64,000 bases of DNA from Oryzias latipes (Eukaryota; Chordata; Actinopteri; Beloniformes; Adrianichthyidae): contig NC_019864.2 of NCBI RefSeq assembly GCF_002234675.1, forward strand, positions 21,144,582-21,208,581, read 5' to 3'. Positions 26,101 through 38,290 of the stretch are shown here, one piece after another. Numbering within the stretch: the stretch's first letter is position 1; the number at the start of each line of letters is the position of its first letter. Below the pieces are notes generated by a model. It was not told the origin of the DNA, did no database searches, and worked only from the letters and a program-made list of their open reading frames with translations. The translations under genes were made by a program, and so were the position numbers.

Positions 26101-27606
26101 AAGAAAATTGCATATGAGTCTGACAAGCCTCTTTATATCTCAAGTCTTTGAACTCTATTGTATTTATTTCATTTCAGAGGGGAAACTTGACAGTCTTGTT
26201 ATGTGGTGAAGGGGGGCTGGTGCTTGCTTTGGAGAAGTTTCTTCTTCACGGGTTTAAGTCAGGCCGTCTTTTCCAGAGGAACGTGTTTGTTTGGGACTTT
26301 GTAGGTAAGATTTGCAGGTCTGAATCTCACTAAAGACTCTTGTTGCTGTCTGTTGCATGTTCAGGTGTTTTCCTCACCTAAAATAATCACTGCTATTTGT
26401 TTTGGGGGTTTTTTTTAGAAAAAGCTGTTGTTTCCATGGAGACGGCCGATCAGATGGGTGATCTCCACGGATCAACGCTGACAAAGGGACCACCCTGTGA
26501 CTCACTGTGTCACTACATCAATGCCATCAATGGCTCACCCAGAAACATTGGGAAAGAGGGGAAGTTCCAGCTGTTCGTCTGCCTTGGAATCAGGTGACAA
26601 GATTTTTATTTTTTTGGAGAACGAAGAAAAATGTCACTCCTCCAAAATCAGTAGAAATACCTTGGAAAAATCTTTAAAAAATAAAGATCCAACTTTAAAA
26701 ATAGTTTAGGACAAAACTGCAAATCATTTAAGGAGATGGGATAGAGTTGGGTTGGATGTTTGTTAGCCTTTGTAACATTAGGCAACTTAGGCCAGCTTTG
26801 TTGAAATTGCAACCTTCGGATAAATTGTTTAGTAGAGTTTTTTTATTAATTCATTTTCTTTAAGAGCTTTTGTCTTTTTTGCAAACTGTGAAAGAAAATC
26901 CTTGAAAAGCATGCTGTTTTTTTTTAAAATCCATTGTTCTTTTTTTGACACTGTTGCAGTTTGTAACAAACAAACTTTATTAATTGTAGAGAATTTTGCC
27001 ATCTCCCTTCATATTTTAAATTATAAGTTAATAAACATCAGGATTTTTTCTGTTTTTACTCCAAGGACCTAATCATATTCAGTTAAAATATTTGTTGAAC
27101 CCATTCTGTGAATAAACTCCTTTTTATTTACCTGGAATTAGGTCATTTGCTGTCTTTTGTTGCCAAATTTAACATATTCTGTTAGGCACATTAGGTGTGG
27201 AATTAAAAACATTTACCCATTTTTTATTGCTTTATTTGCATTTTATACATATTAATGAGCAGCTTTGATTATTGTTTTGTTTCAGTCTCGAACATAGTAA
27301 ATTATAATTTTAATTGTTCAATCAGATGATTTATTTTGGAGATGACATACTTTCCTTTGCTAATCTCGCCTCCTGAAGCATTTATGATGCAGCTTTTGAC
27401 TTGCACTCATTCTGTCCTACAGGGACCGGCTTCTCTCCCAGTGGCTCCCCCTGCTGGCAGAGTGTTCCCTAACTGCTCGGACCTACGAGGACGGTGCTCT
27501 GCTGCGGGACCGTGCGGCCGTGCACTCGCTGTGCCGTATTCTGCAAACACTACATGAGTTCAGCATCACTCTTGAGGCAGCTTTGATTAAAGGGGTTGAC
27601 CTCTGA
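11166..27606 (+). CDS. dennd5b: DENN domain-containing protein 5B (Rab6-interacting type, DENN-RUN-PLAT-RUN)
   Basis: Twenty-one exons join in phase: 11166-11277, 13821-13930, 14485-15193, 16784-16971, 17924-18433, 18542-18773, 19668-19818, 21143-21233, 21311-21430, 21577-21729, 21851-21929, 23095-23170, 23256-23384, 23478-23599, 23846-23991, 25179-25300, 25604-25788, 25941-26023, 26178-26304, 26419-26593 and 27423-27606. They give 1267 aa (human DENND5B is about 1274). The N terminus has the uDENN start ([11 protein letters not shown]), then DENN core blocks ([39 protein letters not shown]) and dDENN in exons 5-7. The first RUN domain spans exons 9-14, PLAT exons 15-17 (ISGELGD-like [26 protein letters not shown]), and the second RUN exons 18-21. 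DENND5 proteins bind or regulate Rab GTPases (Rab6/Rab39 class) in Golgi-endosome traffic. Exon 3 holds a Ser-rich run not typical of mammals. Exon 12 has two usable in-phase acceptors (23071 and 23095). The B rather than A assignment rests on the N terminus and overall match. Confidence 0.93.
13109..13190. promoter_or_regulatory. Candidate enhancer in dennd5b intron 1 (CRE-like and RFX X-box-like motifs)
   Basis: GACGTCAT at 13111-13118 is a CRE/ATF-type core, and GGTGCCATGGCAAC at 13176-13189 closely matches the palindromic RFX X-box (GTTGCCATGGCAAC). The surrounding 150 bp are more GC-rich than the flanking intron. Function is inferred from motifs only. Confidence 0.35.
15797..16400 (-). 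repeat. GTCCCACTC-ended dispersed repeat, copy B (reverse)
   Basis: Left end AAGACCTACTCTGGTCATC, right end GGAGTGGGACATTAA, about 600 bp. One of the fuller copies in the window. It contains the family small frame (ATGGCGAGCAATATC...) on the + strand near 16062. Located in dennd5b intron 3. Confidence 0.85.
20003..20530 (+). repeat. GTCCCACTC-ended dispersed repeat, copy C (degenerate right end)
   Basis: Shares GTTTTTAACAT at its left, the TTTCTGAGTATTTCCTTAT block, GTAAGCTAGCGGGA and AATTATCGC-equivalent inner blocks, and GTCCTAGAAAA near 20411. The right terminal GAGTGGGAC is not recognisable. The family small frame reads on the - strand (MASNIGAIQ... around 20225-20150). Located in dennd5b intron 7. 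Confidence 0.7.
22240..22860 (-). mobile_element. Degenerate non-LTR retrotransposon 3' remnant (Rex1/CR1-like RT C terminus)
   Basis: Read on the - strand, scattered stop-interrupted frames resemble the C-terminal end of fish Rex1/CR1-type reverse transcriptases. RRLRSLWVC followed by a cysteine-rich stretch corresponds to the usual LRRLRSFGVC region. Further on, [13 protein letters not shown] corresponds to the typical (K)CKKERYRRSFLP. The sequence ends in the GGGATCAATGCAGTTTTATT-type fish LINE 3' end. Stops and frameshifts show it is dead. It contains an 18-base C run. Located in dennd5b intron 11. Confidence 0.65.
22600..22617. repeat. (C)18 homopolymer
   Basis: Uninterrupted run of 18 cytosines inside the degenerate LINE remnant in dennd5b intron 11. 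Likely length-variable. Confidence 0.9.
23385..23477 (+). other. dennd5b: 93-bp in-frame, stop-free intron in dennd5b (exon 13/14)
   Basis: GT at 23385 and AG at 23477 bound 93 nt with no stop in the coding frame, so the open frame reads straight through. Removing it brings HQELLR next to QLYKPHAFL, which matches vertebrate DENND5 spacing. Keeping it adds 31 residues with no counterpart in the family. I treat it as an intron. It could be retained or used as an exitron. Confidence 0.7.
24446..25004 (-). repeat. GTCCCACTC-ended dispersed repeat, copy D (reverse)
   Basis: Left end AAAGTCCCACTCCGATCAC, right end CGGAGTGGGTCAT, about 560 bp, in dennd5b intron 15. It contains the small frame on the + strand ([18 protein letters not shown] near 24714-24770), and the block TTTCTGCAGAATCGCAGGAG. 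Confidence 0.85.
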
Positions 27607-28711
27607 CCTCCACGCATTTTTTGCTCTGAAACTAAATATAGGCACAATGATGAGTTCAGATGTTTATTTATCCATCTTTGGAGGGGGGGGTGCATTCTAA
27701 CACTTTCAAGGCGTGACTTTGTCATCAAAACAGGCAGTGAACCAGCTGAAGACACTGGCTGCTCTTGCACCAAACATATATTGCCTTGTTAACTGATGTA
27801 TAATGTCTTACACGCTTGTATTTGCATCAGGAAGTAGTCCTGTGCTTGTTTACACTGTGAAATTCCATTTCCTCGAGGAGAAATACAGTCATTAATGAAC
27901 TCAAAACCTACAAAAATATATTTCCTTCCTGTATCTGACCATAAAACAGCTGTTAACTGTCCTTTTACTGTTGTACTTGACTTGCTTGCGTTTAAATTTT
28001 ACTCATGCATGGCCAGAATCTTTGTTTCGTGTCTTTAGATATTGTGATCTAAAACATCATAACTCAGGCCTTTGACCTTTCGTTATGTATCTTTGTAGAG
28101 CTGCTGAAAAAAATAGGTGCATCAATTATATTATTTAACAAAATTGAAAGAAAAACAGCTCTTCTACTGTGTATTATCTGGCCTGGATTTCATTGTTTTT
28201 TTAAGTTTGTGACACGTGGTGCTCAGTTTGGCTCATGAAATCTTCAGTTGGAGAGACACTGGAACCAAAAGGGTGTCCTAGTTGTGTTAATTTAAATAGT
28301 GTTTGTCATTTTGTCAACCCCCACCCCATTGTAAATACATTTGCTTCTTCAAGTCCATTCTACCAGAGATGGCACCCATTGCTATTATTATTATGGCGTA
28401 ATGTCATTTTCTTTGTGCAACGGCTTCTTTATGTGTGTAACTGATTACAGCTACACTCTTATGTGGATGGTAGACATGCTGATCTGTTTATATGTGTTTG
28501 CAAAAGTCACATAGCTGAAAAGAGCACAGGTTTGTAAAAAATGTTAAGTATTATGTTTATGTCACGAGCAATTTTACAGATAAACAGAAAATTGTGTCCT
28601 CTGCACTATCCTGCAAGCATTATATAACCCGGTCTGTCCAAGTTTAAGTTGTTTAAAATACCCCTTAGAGAGAGCAATAATTATTTATGATGTGTGCTGT
28701 TGAAAATTAAA
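27607..28711 (+). other. dennd5b: dennd5b 3' UTR
   Basis: No coding exon after the TGA at 27604-27606. ATTAAA at 28706-28711 is a plausible polyadenylation signal. The tract is AT-rich. Confidence 0.45.
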
Positions 28712-29869
28712 GTTTACTGACAAAAATAAGCCTTTTCTAGTTGTTTTATGTGCTGCCTCCTTATAAACGACTGTACATTTAACTCAAAAACACATTATAG
28801 TCTTTATAATCAACAGCAAAAACATAGAAGCTGAAGTTTTCACAGATGCACTAAAACCAGAATGATTGTTATTGTGTGTTGGCACCTCAAAAACATCAGA
28901 TGAAGGACACAGGATGGTTGAAAGCAATAACCAGCCACTGGCTGCTTCCTCCCTTCATATTCATGCATTTAGATTTGTTAAAATGTAATTATTTACTTAT
29001 TTTCATTGAGAGATCCGTATAAATCTAGGATAAAAAAAGGTAACAAAAGGGCATTTAAACACATTGAAGATAGATTATTTACTGTATAGTTACAGCTGTC
29101 TTTTACTTGAAATACTGACAAAACAAAAGAAAACCCACCATCTACCTCACACACGAACCATTTTTAAAAAGTGGCTTATTTCTAACAGAGAAATTTCAGA
29201 TTCAATAAAATAAAATCAATATTTTTAATAGAAATTGCAAATCATGACTGAAGGCAGTGAGATGATGGGTTTTTCTTAGTAAGCTATCTTGAAATCAAAT
29301 AACCTGACCTCTGTGCATTCTGATAGTAATAATGGAATTTTCTGTAGGCCTATTCTTTAAAAAGGTGGAGCAGTAGGACAAACACAAAAATTTAAGTAGG
29401 AAAATACTGGTAGGGTATTAACTTTAAAAATGTTTTAATATCAGATGAATAGAATCATTTTATTATGGACTGAAGGTCCAAATAACAACACTATAAACAG
29501 AAATTCATACATAAAATGGTACAAGAGATTTACAAATAAAAATGCTAAAAACAATAGACATAAAAATGCAAGTTAAACACAAATTACAATCTTATAAACT
29601 TTACTGGTTTACTTTAATGTTAAATTAAATTTAAGTTAGTCTATGTTTGAAGATGTGTTTGCAGAGTTATTTAATATAAAATTTGCTCCCACAGATCAGG
29701 CTGAACGAAAAAGACAAACGTTTCCGTCACGTTTAATTTCCCATGAAGCAATTCGCTTGTCCCGGTCATCCCCTGAAGTCAACAATGCCCATGTCGATGG
29801 CGAGCCCCCTGAAAACCGTCTGCCTCCACCTCCAGACGAGCCATCTGGCGTCCTGTAGTAAAACAAGAG
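28712..29869. other. Intergenic DNA, dennd5b to sinhcaf
   Basis: AT-rich; I see no gene. Short frames near 29643-29858 are not recognised and run into the CpG-rich sinhcaf promoter. Confidence 0.3.
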
Positions 29870-30237
29870 ACCCCGCCCCTTTGCTTACATTCTCCAATGT
29901 GCCATAGCAACCGGGGCCGAGCCCCCTGTTCCCGCGTAACGTTCCCGTCCTTATAAGGCCAGTAGAATACAGACGCACGGCTACGTCATACGTCGTATAT
30001 TTAAATAGTTTGATTGAAGAAAAAGAAAAAAGAAAAAAAAGCCCCTCCGCTTCGCTCTGAAATGGAGGTGTGGATTTGACGCATGCGCACTAGCTCCACA
30101 ACTATCCAGTCCCGTCCTCAAGCGCAGACATCAACAAGAGAGCGGGTTACTGATGCGGGTTCGCTTTCTGAATAGTCGAATCGTTACGACGTGCGACAAA
30201 GACGATTGTTTTGTTCCAGATTCACAAAACGGCTAAG
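29870..30237 (+). promoter_or_regulatory. sinhcaf: sinhcaf CpG-rich promoter and non-coding first exon
   Basis: CpG-rich stretch, unlike its AT-rich flanks. It has an NRF1-type motif CGCATGCGCA (within ACGCATGCGCAC at 30079-30090). The likely non-coding first exon ends at 30237 (GGCTAAG/GTAAAT). It lies upstream of the first coding exon at 33671, which begins directly after a CACACAG acceptor. The exact transcription start cannot be seen. Confidence 0.55.
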
Positions 30238-33200
30238 GTAAATGCAGTTTATGTTTGTTTTGGGGGGTCCTTAAGGGGGTTTAAAGTCTTTGGTGTGCTT
30301 AGGGGTGTGTAAAAGAATAATCTTCGACTTATGTCGGAACAATTGCTGTCTTAGGCCCGTTGCAGGATCGTCTGAGTGGTCGTCTTTATGTGTAGGTTGT
30401 TGTAAAAGCACTAAAAGTGTTTGAGACATTGAGAAAACAAGGTAAAGTGGATGTAAAGGTGTGTTGAAATAGTGCCAGGATGGTTTCCCATGATGCAGAC
30501 GTGAGGAGCAGAGGATGGCTGTTGTTGTTATTTGGTCGGCTTGGTGTGTTTAGCTGCAGGAGAAAATCACAAATTTTCCACATTAACTCAATCCACTTAT
30601 GCGGAGATTCTTTGTAATTATTTAATTTTCAACCCAGTGTAAATAACCGCTTACGATTAATGCGCCGCACGTTCAGTTCGTTGCACACGTCCACGATAGT
30701 AGTTGAATTTCACGCCCACCAGTTCGGAGATGCGTCTCAGCACGCGGACGCCACTGTCAACAACACAAACTATTTTTGACGCCTTTTCAAAACAAAAACT
30801 GGATTCAAAATCGTGTTTGGGATAGAAATTCATCATGAAAACCGACTTTAAACTTCGCGCACATGTACTTGCGTGCAGAATTTTGTGGATCTAGAAAAAA
30901 ACAAAGAGTAAAGATCAAAATTCACTTTATGGCTAATTAGTCCTCTTTAATGTTTAAATTTGTATTTTTAGGTGGGGAAATACTCGACTCTTAGTTAGTT
31001 TCTGCTGGCTAAGTTTCTGTGTGGATGGGAGGTCGGGCATCGTCGAGTAGAGGACGGTCGTCATAAAATGGGTGCGCAAGAATCAAGTCGTGTGGCATGC
31101 CATGCTTCCTCTCCGGAGTGGGCGGTGAAATGTAGCGACTTGCACTTTTCTCTCGATAAAAAATAAATGTAATCTTTAGTCCCCGAACTCCCCGGATGTC
31201 ATTCGTAAAAGTGTAAGGGCTGAATGTGTGATTTGTTTGAAGTTTACGTTACGAAAATGTTCAGTTTTAGCGGAAAATCGCATCACACCCCCTTCTCCGC
31301 ACATTGCCTCCGCCTTTGAAGTGTGTTGCCATGTTGAGTTGCGTCACGTACTGTATTCTGCTGCAGAGATCGTATGTAATGGAAAGATGACTCACGTAAA
31401 GAAAAAAATTGTATGTATATAGGCTGCTGTATATTATTATTTTATCCATCTGCTCTGGGGTTTCTTTTCTTTTATATTGTTACTTTGCTATCATTTGAGT
31501 TTGATTAAAAACCATTCGATTTAGAAACATGCAATTGGGTTTATTGCACTTTTAGTGAATTTAGTAAGCCTAAAAACATAAATATTTTCATGTTAATTAG
31601 GAATACTCAATGTGTCAAATTTTCATTTTATACTTTGCGTTTATCTTCAATTTCTTTATGTGTAAAAAAAATCCATGTGCAAATGTTGCCGTTTTTCCCA
31701 TTTCATTATGGTAATTTATGCTTCTACGTGCAAATTCATAGTAATTGTTGAGTCTCCACCAGTGCAAGCTATAACATATTTTGTTGCTATTTTTATTTGA
31801 CCGGGTGTTTTTATAATTAAGATTTACCAAGGAGTGTTTGGATTAAGCAGCAGAGTGAGATGTTTTTTTGTATTTGTCATCCTCTCTGTCTGCTCTCAGT
31901 GGCATAGCACTGTCAGGAGACCCCGAGGACTGATGGCAAGAAAAAAAAAAAAAAAAAGTCAGTCTGGGGGGCGCGGCTCACAATTTTGCCGCAGTTCAGG
32001 TCCACATGTGTACCGGAGATTAAAATTTTGCCTAGCAACATAAATCGTGGTTCGTCAGCGAGCTACAAACTAATTTCACGCAGAGTCTTCCAGCAGTCGC
32101 GCCCCAGCATTTCTGTGGGAAGAAGCGTTACATGTTCTAATTTATACCTTGGTATAAAAATAATTAAATACATGCTCATGCGGTGCACCGTGGAGGCTCG
32201 GACAAGTGCGTGCGGCTAGTTTACAACGAAAGGCGTGGATCCTGTGAGCGCAGCATGGTGACATTATCTGTCTGACACGCCGTCTGATTGCTGACCTACT
32301 TCCACCAAGTGGGCCACAAGAGAGATGCTTTCCCCAAATTTTTATTTTGTTACCATGTAAACGATTTAACTTATTTAAAGTATGTTGAATATTGAAAAAA
32401 AATTTTTTCCCCCACTTATTTTCACAATAATTTCTGCTCTGCATTAAAGCTTTAATGCAGTTAAATCCAATTAGAATTTTGGGGTGACAGACCAAATATA
32501 ATATAAATTACTACCCAACTACGTGTGCAATGCAACACATCTAAAATATGCAACATAAAAAAACACAAACATTTTATTAAAAATAAATTGAAATGTCTGT
32601 GCTAAAAAGTTATCTGAAAAAAACATATTCTAAATTTAAAAATTTACGTTTACAGTAATTTAAAGTTCTTGTTGTGTCTTTTGACACCAAACATATTTAA
32701 ACATGGATTTAAAGTGAATCATACTTATTCAAATGGTCTATTTAAATCGTCCTCCCTTTTCTTCTATGGCCATTAGACAATGCAGACTGAATGCATTTTT
32801 GCAGCTATTGCCCCCTAGAGGTAAACGTTGGAACTGCTGATCCACTTCAATAGAAATTGTGTTTTTTAACACATTTTTTACATATATAAAGATAAGTAAG
32901 TATGAAATTATCTTTATTTGTACTTTTTTATTCAAATCAATGTGAATCAGGAGCAAATGAAATAATGCATTTGGAAAAAGCCTGTAGCAGCGATATAGGT
33001 ACTACATCGAGACATGAGCTCCCTGCTCTGCTTCATTCTGATGCATCCATTTGCAGACGAATAGATCCATGTGTGTCTTTGTTTTCCTCATCTCAGCTGG
33101 CATCTGGCTCAAAACTGTACGGCATAAAATCTCTGTTATTGCTCGATGTGATAGGTTTGGGTTTGAGGGGCTGTGAGCTAGTTGGAGAGCATGTGACCAG

Positions 33201-33670
33201 ATGGATGATGGGAATTGGGGGCGGCTTAATCTGCACCAACGGCCCTGGCCACAATAAGGCGAATTTCTGATTACCTCTTCCCGCTCTGTACTAGAAACTG
33301 TTCTAGAAAACGACACCGAATTTTGGATTTACCTAAAACCAGCATAATCATAATTAAAGACCACTGGGAACACTATTACAATAAATAAAAAGATGCTTGG
33401 AGTGGGACTTTAAATAAACGTGGTACATACATTTTAATAAACATTTATTGACTTGCTCACAGTGTAATAAATTGTTTAATGGATATTGCAAAATAACTTG
33501 TCTAAAGATAATGTTAAGGCCTGTTTAAACTGAACTTTTTCTAAGAGGGGAAACTCCTTTGGAGGAGGGAGCTGGAAGTGGGGAGAATAGTGTCTATGAG
33601 GCACCACTGACACAAGATTTTCACAGAGAGTCTATAGATTTCAAATCTAAAACTTTATTTGTGCACACAG
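30238..33670 (+). other. sinhcaf: sinhcaf intron 1
   Basis: Intron between the non-coding first exon and the first coding exon. Apart from copy E (next entry), no coding signal is seen. The first 1 kb is still CpG-rich and may hold regulatory sites. A (A)18-type run lies near 31941-31957. Confidence 0.4.
32855..33414 (+). repeat. GTCCCACTC-ended dispersed repeat, copy E
   Basis: Right end CTTGGAGTGGGACTTTAAA at about 33397-33414. The left end is degenerate (TTTTTTAACACATTTT). Interior blocks AATCAGGAGCAAATGA, GAGCTCCCTGCTCTGC and TGTGAGCTAGTTGGAGAGC match the family. The small frame on the - strand is frame-shifted here. Located in sinhcaf intron 1. Confidence 0.8.
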
Positions 33671-35354
33671 ATGTTTGGCTTTCACAAGCCCAAAATGTAC
33701 AGGAGTTTGGATGGCTGCTGCATCTGCCGAGCAAAGTCATCCAGCTCTCGTTTCACAGACAGCAAGCGGTATGAGAAAGACTTCAGGAGCTGTTTTGGGT
33801 AAGACACATACCTAGACACTGGTTCAGACACACGTCTTGATGCTTGGAAGCATTTTTTCTCAGGTGTTTGCTCAGAAACTGTTTTGTCTGGCAGGTTGAG
33901 CGAAACAAGATCCGGAGAAATCTGTAACGCCTGTGTTCTCCTTGTGAAACGCTGGAAAAAGCTCCCCGTTGGAACCAAGAAAAACTGGAACCATGTGAGT
34001 TTTAGTTATATAGTTATAGTTCCAAGTTTTCACTGCGTGGGGTTGGAGTCACACTTCTTGTGTCTTGTCTTACACACAGGTTGTTGATGCCAGGGGAGGC
34101 CCAAGCCTAAAGATAACCTCCAGACCCAAAAAGATGAAGTCAGTCTCCAAGAAAGTGAGGCCAAGCCAGATCAGCAGGCTGCAGAAGGAGCTGAAAAGAA
34201 GCAGTGAGCACATCCATACGCTTTTCTGTTAGTTAACAAGGGCATAAATGATTGCTGTACGTAGCAGAAGGTTGACTTTATACGCTTTGGCCTTCATCAG
34301 ATTCAGATGCCCACAGCACAACTTCCAGTGCTTCTCCTGCTCAGTCTCCAAGCTACAGCAACCTGTCGGATGACGGTTCTGACACTGAACTGAGCCCAGG
34401 ATCCAGCCGCTCCCCTGTTTTCTCCTTTCTGGACCTGACCTATTGGAAGAGGTATGATGAGCCGTCTTAAAATTCTCTGAGCATCTGTCTAATAGACTCC
34501 TGTGTTATATTGGGAAACTGTTCCCCTTCATATACATTTAGCAGCATTTATTTATCCATTCTTTACCCCGGTACTGACCTTTTAAGACAATCTGTAGCTT
34601 ACTTTAAATACATTTCTATACTTTTTTTAGCTTTAGAAATAGAAAAGTTTTTAGCTTTAGCTATTTAGTTACTTTTTTGCTTTTTGTTTATCATGATTAA
34701 AGGAGCCAAACCAATTAAAAACCATTATCTCTTTGCTAAGACTGCAAATTTGTTATGCACTTAAAAATTACAGCAACACTTCAACTGAATATTAAATTAT
34801 CTTTTTGACATTTATAACATTTGGCTCACATGTTATGATCCATTGTCCTTGTAGCTTCATTGGTGGGAAAATTAATTAATAAAAAAAAAAGTAAAAGCTT
34901 TTTGGTTTTTCCTTTGTTCCTCTGCTTTCAAACCTTTTTATTCTATGGTTTGTAGACATAAAATCTGCTCAACACACAATCATCATAAATGGGTCAGAAT
35001 TAGTAGCTCTGTCTCTGCTGTGTGCCTTGCAGGCAGAAGGTGTGCTGTGGAATCATCTATAAGGGCCGTTTTGGGGAGGTGCTCATAGACCCCCACTTGT
35101 TCAAACCTTGCTGTCGCAACAAACAGCGACAGAAGACACAGCAACAGGAGGAGGAAGAAGAGGAGGAGGAGGAAGAAGACGAGGAGGAGGAGGTGGAGGT
35201 GGAAGAGGGCCAAGTGGGGGTGGAAAAATCTCAGACGGAGGAGGAAGTGAAGGAGACTCCTGCGAGTGAGAAAAATGCTGAGGCTGCCGAGCTCTGCGTC
35301 ACAGCCGCTGCACCTCAGGCCAGAGGCGGGGAGGTGGTGGAAGAATGCTGGTGA
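33671..35354 (+). CDS. sinhcaf: SIN3-HDAC complex-associated factor (FAM60A family), with extended acidic C terminus
   Basis: Five coding exons join in phase: 33671-33798, 33895-33994, 34080-34203, 34301-34451 and 35033-35354. They give 274 aa. The start MFGFHKPKMYRS and the Cys pattern (CCICRAKSSSSRF, then CGICNACVLLVKRWKKLP-like SGEICNACVLLVKRWKKLP) are diagnostic of the FAM60A/SINHCAF zinc-binding N terminus. A Ser-rich linker follows (SDAHSTTSSASPAQSPS), then the conserved VFSFLDLTYWKRQK and CCGIIYKGRFGEVLID HLFKPCC blocks. The protein is a subunit of the SIN3-HDAC repressor complex in the nucleus. The mammalian protein is about 221 aa; here about 75 residues are added after FKPCC, beginning with a run of Glu/Asp encoded by (GAG)n. 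The acceptor abuts the ATG. Confidence 0.93.
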
Positions 35355-37244
35355 AGTCGTTGGACATCTCTGAAGACATCTTTGGCTGCTCTGCTTTTCT
35401 GTTTATTATTAATTTTTTAATTATTGTTATTTTTGAGGACTTACAGACGGAGGTTACCTCAGATTGCCTTCATTCACAAAGCAGCTAAAATCCTCGGATC
35501 TTCTCTATGATAACAGGGGAGCATTGTTAATGATGTTTAAACTGTAACTTATGAACTGTTGTGTTTCACTTTCTCTTTTTCTGTATTTAATAGTTTTTCC
35601 GTCCCAATGGTGGACCATCATCCGTGTTATTGAGTTAATGCTGGACTTCTGGTTTGCTGTTACATTCAACAGAGTTTGTTCCTAAACGCAATACATCCAC
35701 TTCCTGTCACAAAAAGGTGCTACTTGGAATTTGGGATTCAATATTTTCAAACTCGCAGCTGAACCCCACAGTGGAATCTTTGCAAGCAAACGTTTTAAGT
35801 TGACTAGAGAGTGCATTATGGCCTTCTTTTTACTATTATTTATTAGTTGTGGAGACCGTGTTTTGGAATGACTGACAGCTCACGTTAACAGAGCACAGAC
35901 TTGTACAGTTGCTCTCGTGTTTTTTTCATTTTAAGGTGACGTCCTCTCTTATCAAAGGGACTGTGTTTGTTGACTGGATTAGACTTTCTGTGTGCAAATA
36001 CTTTTGTGGGTCCCATTTCAGTAAGGCCTATTCACAGCTTCAACAGCAAATACACCAGCCTTAATTGTGTGTCACAGGCAGTGCTAGTGTTAATTCTGGA
36101 TTGGTATTATGGACAAGAAAAAAAGGGAGAGGGTACATGAGCAAAATTGATAGTGGCCTCAGCAACACACGTGCATTTTACATAAAGCCCACTCATCCAA
36201 AAGACCTGAATGGAATTGATGCATGAGTCTTCAAAAAGATTGCATGGCCTTAAACAAACTGTAAATCCTACATTTATTTTTTGGGATCCATTTCTTAGAA
36301 GTTTTAGCTTATTTTTGTACGTAAAAGAAAAAAAAAAGGAAAAACAAAAGTGTCTTTGCATAATAATATCACACAATACAACAGAGAAACACAAAAATCA
36401 GTCTATAGTCATTCAGCAATACCAATATCAGTAATTTTTATCACTTCTGGTCTTTTTCTGGCCTCTCTGGTTTATGATAAAAGTCTTTATACAAACTGAA
36501 ATTCTATGCTATTGCCTCTAATATTCAAGGAAGGCATTGTGATGTATAGCCTAATATTACTTTATTTATCAAATGGAAGCCAAAGCACATTGAAATTCAC
36601 CCAATGTCAAATCAATGCAGGTTTTCTATGGATACTTGTGCTTGTTGGGGTCATTTGTATGTATGTTTATGACATTCTAAAAAGAACACTAATATGAATT
36701 TTCACAAATGTGATGTAGTTTGGAGCTGTGGCTGTGTTCTGTACATAAGGGGGTTTGTTGGGTCTCACGGCTCTCATACAGATTTCGTTATTTATTTATT
36801 TCTTATTTATTTGCATCCCAGCTTAGAAGTAATTTTTTTGGGGTCTCTTGCTTATTGGTAGTTTTGTTTAAGTCATCAAAAAACAAGCAAAAAAAAAAAA
36901 AAAGAATGTAATTCTCACGCACACATTCGTCAAACTGTGTGGAACTGAATTACTGTTTGTCAATATTTGTGAATTATTAAGTACGGTATTTGTTCACGCT
37001 GTCACACAACTTCTTCTGTATGATCCCTTTGCATCCATGTAGACTGTAATGGCTGATAGTTTGCAAACAAACTGTATTCCCCTTTGTACCTTGTAGCTTA
37101 CAATGACAGAGTATTAGGACATCATAGGAAATTCTACTCTAGACTTGCATGTACTGTTGCTATGCATTTCCTTAGCTTACAAGTTAGACAAAGCTTTTTG
37201 TAATTTTTATACATCATGTACTTTTTTACTTGTCTCTTAATAAA
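35355..37244 (+). other. sinhcaf: sinhcaf 3' UTR
   Basis: About 1.9 kb without coding signal, closed by AATAAA at 37239-37244. A long 3' UTR is plausible for this gene. No internal repeat copy recognised. Confidence 0.45.
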
Positions 37245-38190
37245 AGTAATCTTGTGCTTTTTTCCGCAAGTACCTTTTTATGAGTTATTCTTGTGTGTGA
37301 GGACCTCTGCAGTCACTTTCAGCTATGATAGGGAAAAAAAGTTAAAAAAAAGATTTAACATTTTATATATTTTAACAGACGATTGTAGAAACAATATGAG
37401 AAAACAGCTTCTATGAAATGCAGATAAACGACAGCAAAATGCTATTTTTTTCTCACAGATGGTTCATGTGTGAATATTTAAATTTAGTTTTTTTTCGCCA
37501 TGTGGTGGTGTGAAAAGCATTTAGTTGGCGCACACCAAGGAGACAAGACATTTGAATAATCTCAGAGGATGAAATGCTGCTGCCTTTTAAACCTGCAAAG
37601 GTTTTTCTAGACAATCAATGTAACAGTTAAAACTTTTCAAGGCACGAAGCCTTGAAAGGTAGACTCTTAAACCTAAATAATTGGGAGTATGTGAAATTTT
37701 GAGACACACTACTGGATGTAAAGTAAATATTTTTGATAAACTTTATTTTGAAAAATTATATTTTTTTAAGCTTTCTAAGTAGGTCATCATTCTATTTCCC
37801 CACTTAAGATACAATTCTTTCCTGATTTCATGAATAAATTTGACAACTTTCACATTTTACTGCTGCGACAACTAAAATTGTTTAGATTTGAGCGAGTTTC
37901 AGACTGCAGAAACAAGTTGATGAAAAAATATCTTTTGATTGCGCGATGCAATAACATTTAGAATTAAATTAAATCAAACTAAAATAATTAAAATGTATAT
38001 CAAGGAAAACGGCTTTAAAGTTTTACAATTGCCGAGTCATTTTAAGCCGTCGTTCATGACTGACACCACAGTTTCATCATAAAGTTTTACTGAAGGTTAA
38101 CTGAAAATGTATGTTACATTTATCCCGTTTATATTTAAGAGTAACGAAATTGAAATCATTGAGTAAAATACGCAAGTGTCATTTTTGGAA
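37245..38190. other. Intergenic DNA, sinhcaf to kxd1
   Basis: AT-rich; no gene or recognisable repeat seen. Confidence 0.3.
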
Positions 38191-38199
38191 AACATTTTT

Positions 38200-38290
38200 T
38201 TTACCGGAAATGCTGGTCTTGTGACCGGAAGTCGACATAAATGCGGAAGCAAATTGTCTGTTTTGCAGTCAGTTGTCGAATATATTTTAT
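38200..38290 (+). promoter_or_regulatory. kxd1: kxd1 core promoter with tandem ETS-type sites
   Basis: ACCGGAA at 38203-38209 and ACCGGAAGT at 38224-38232 match the ETS/GABPA core found in many TATA-less housekeeping promoters, with a further GCGGAAG just after. They lie about 300 bp upstream of the kxd1 ATG. Transcription start not visible. Confidence 0.45.

Noticed and set aside
34983-35213. Leu-rich reverse-strand frame
   Set aside because: Complement of the (GAG)n acidic run in sinhcaf; looks like a membrane protein only because of the repeat.
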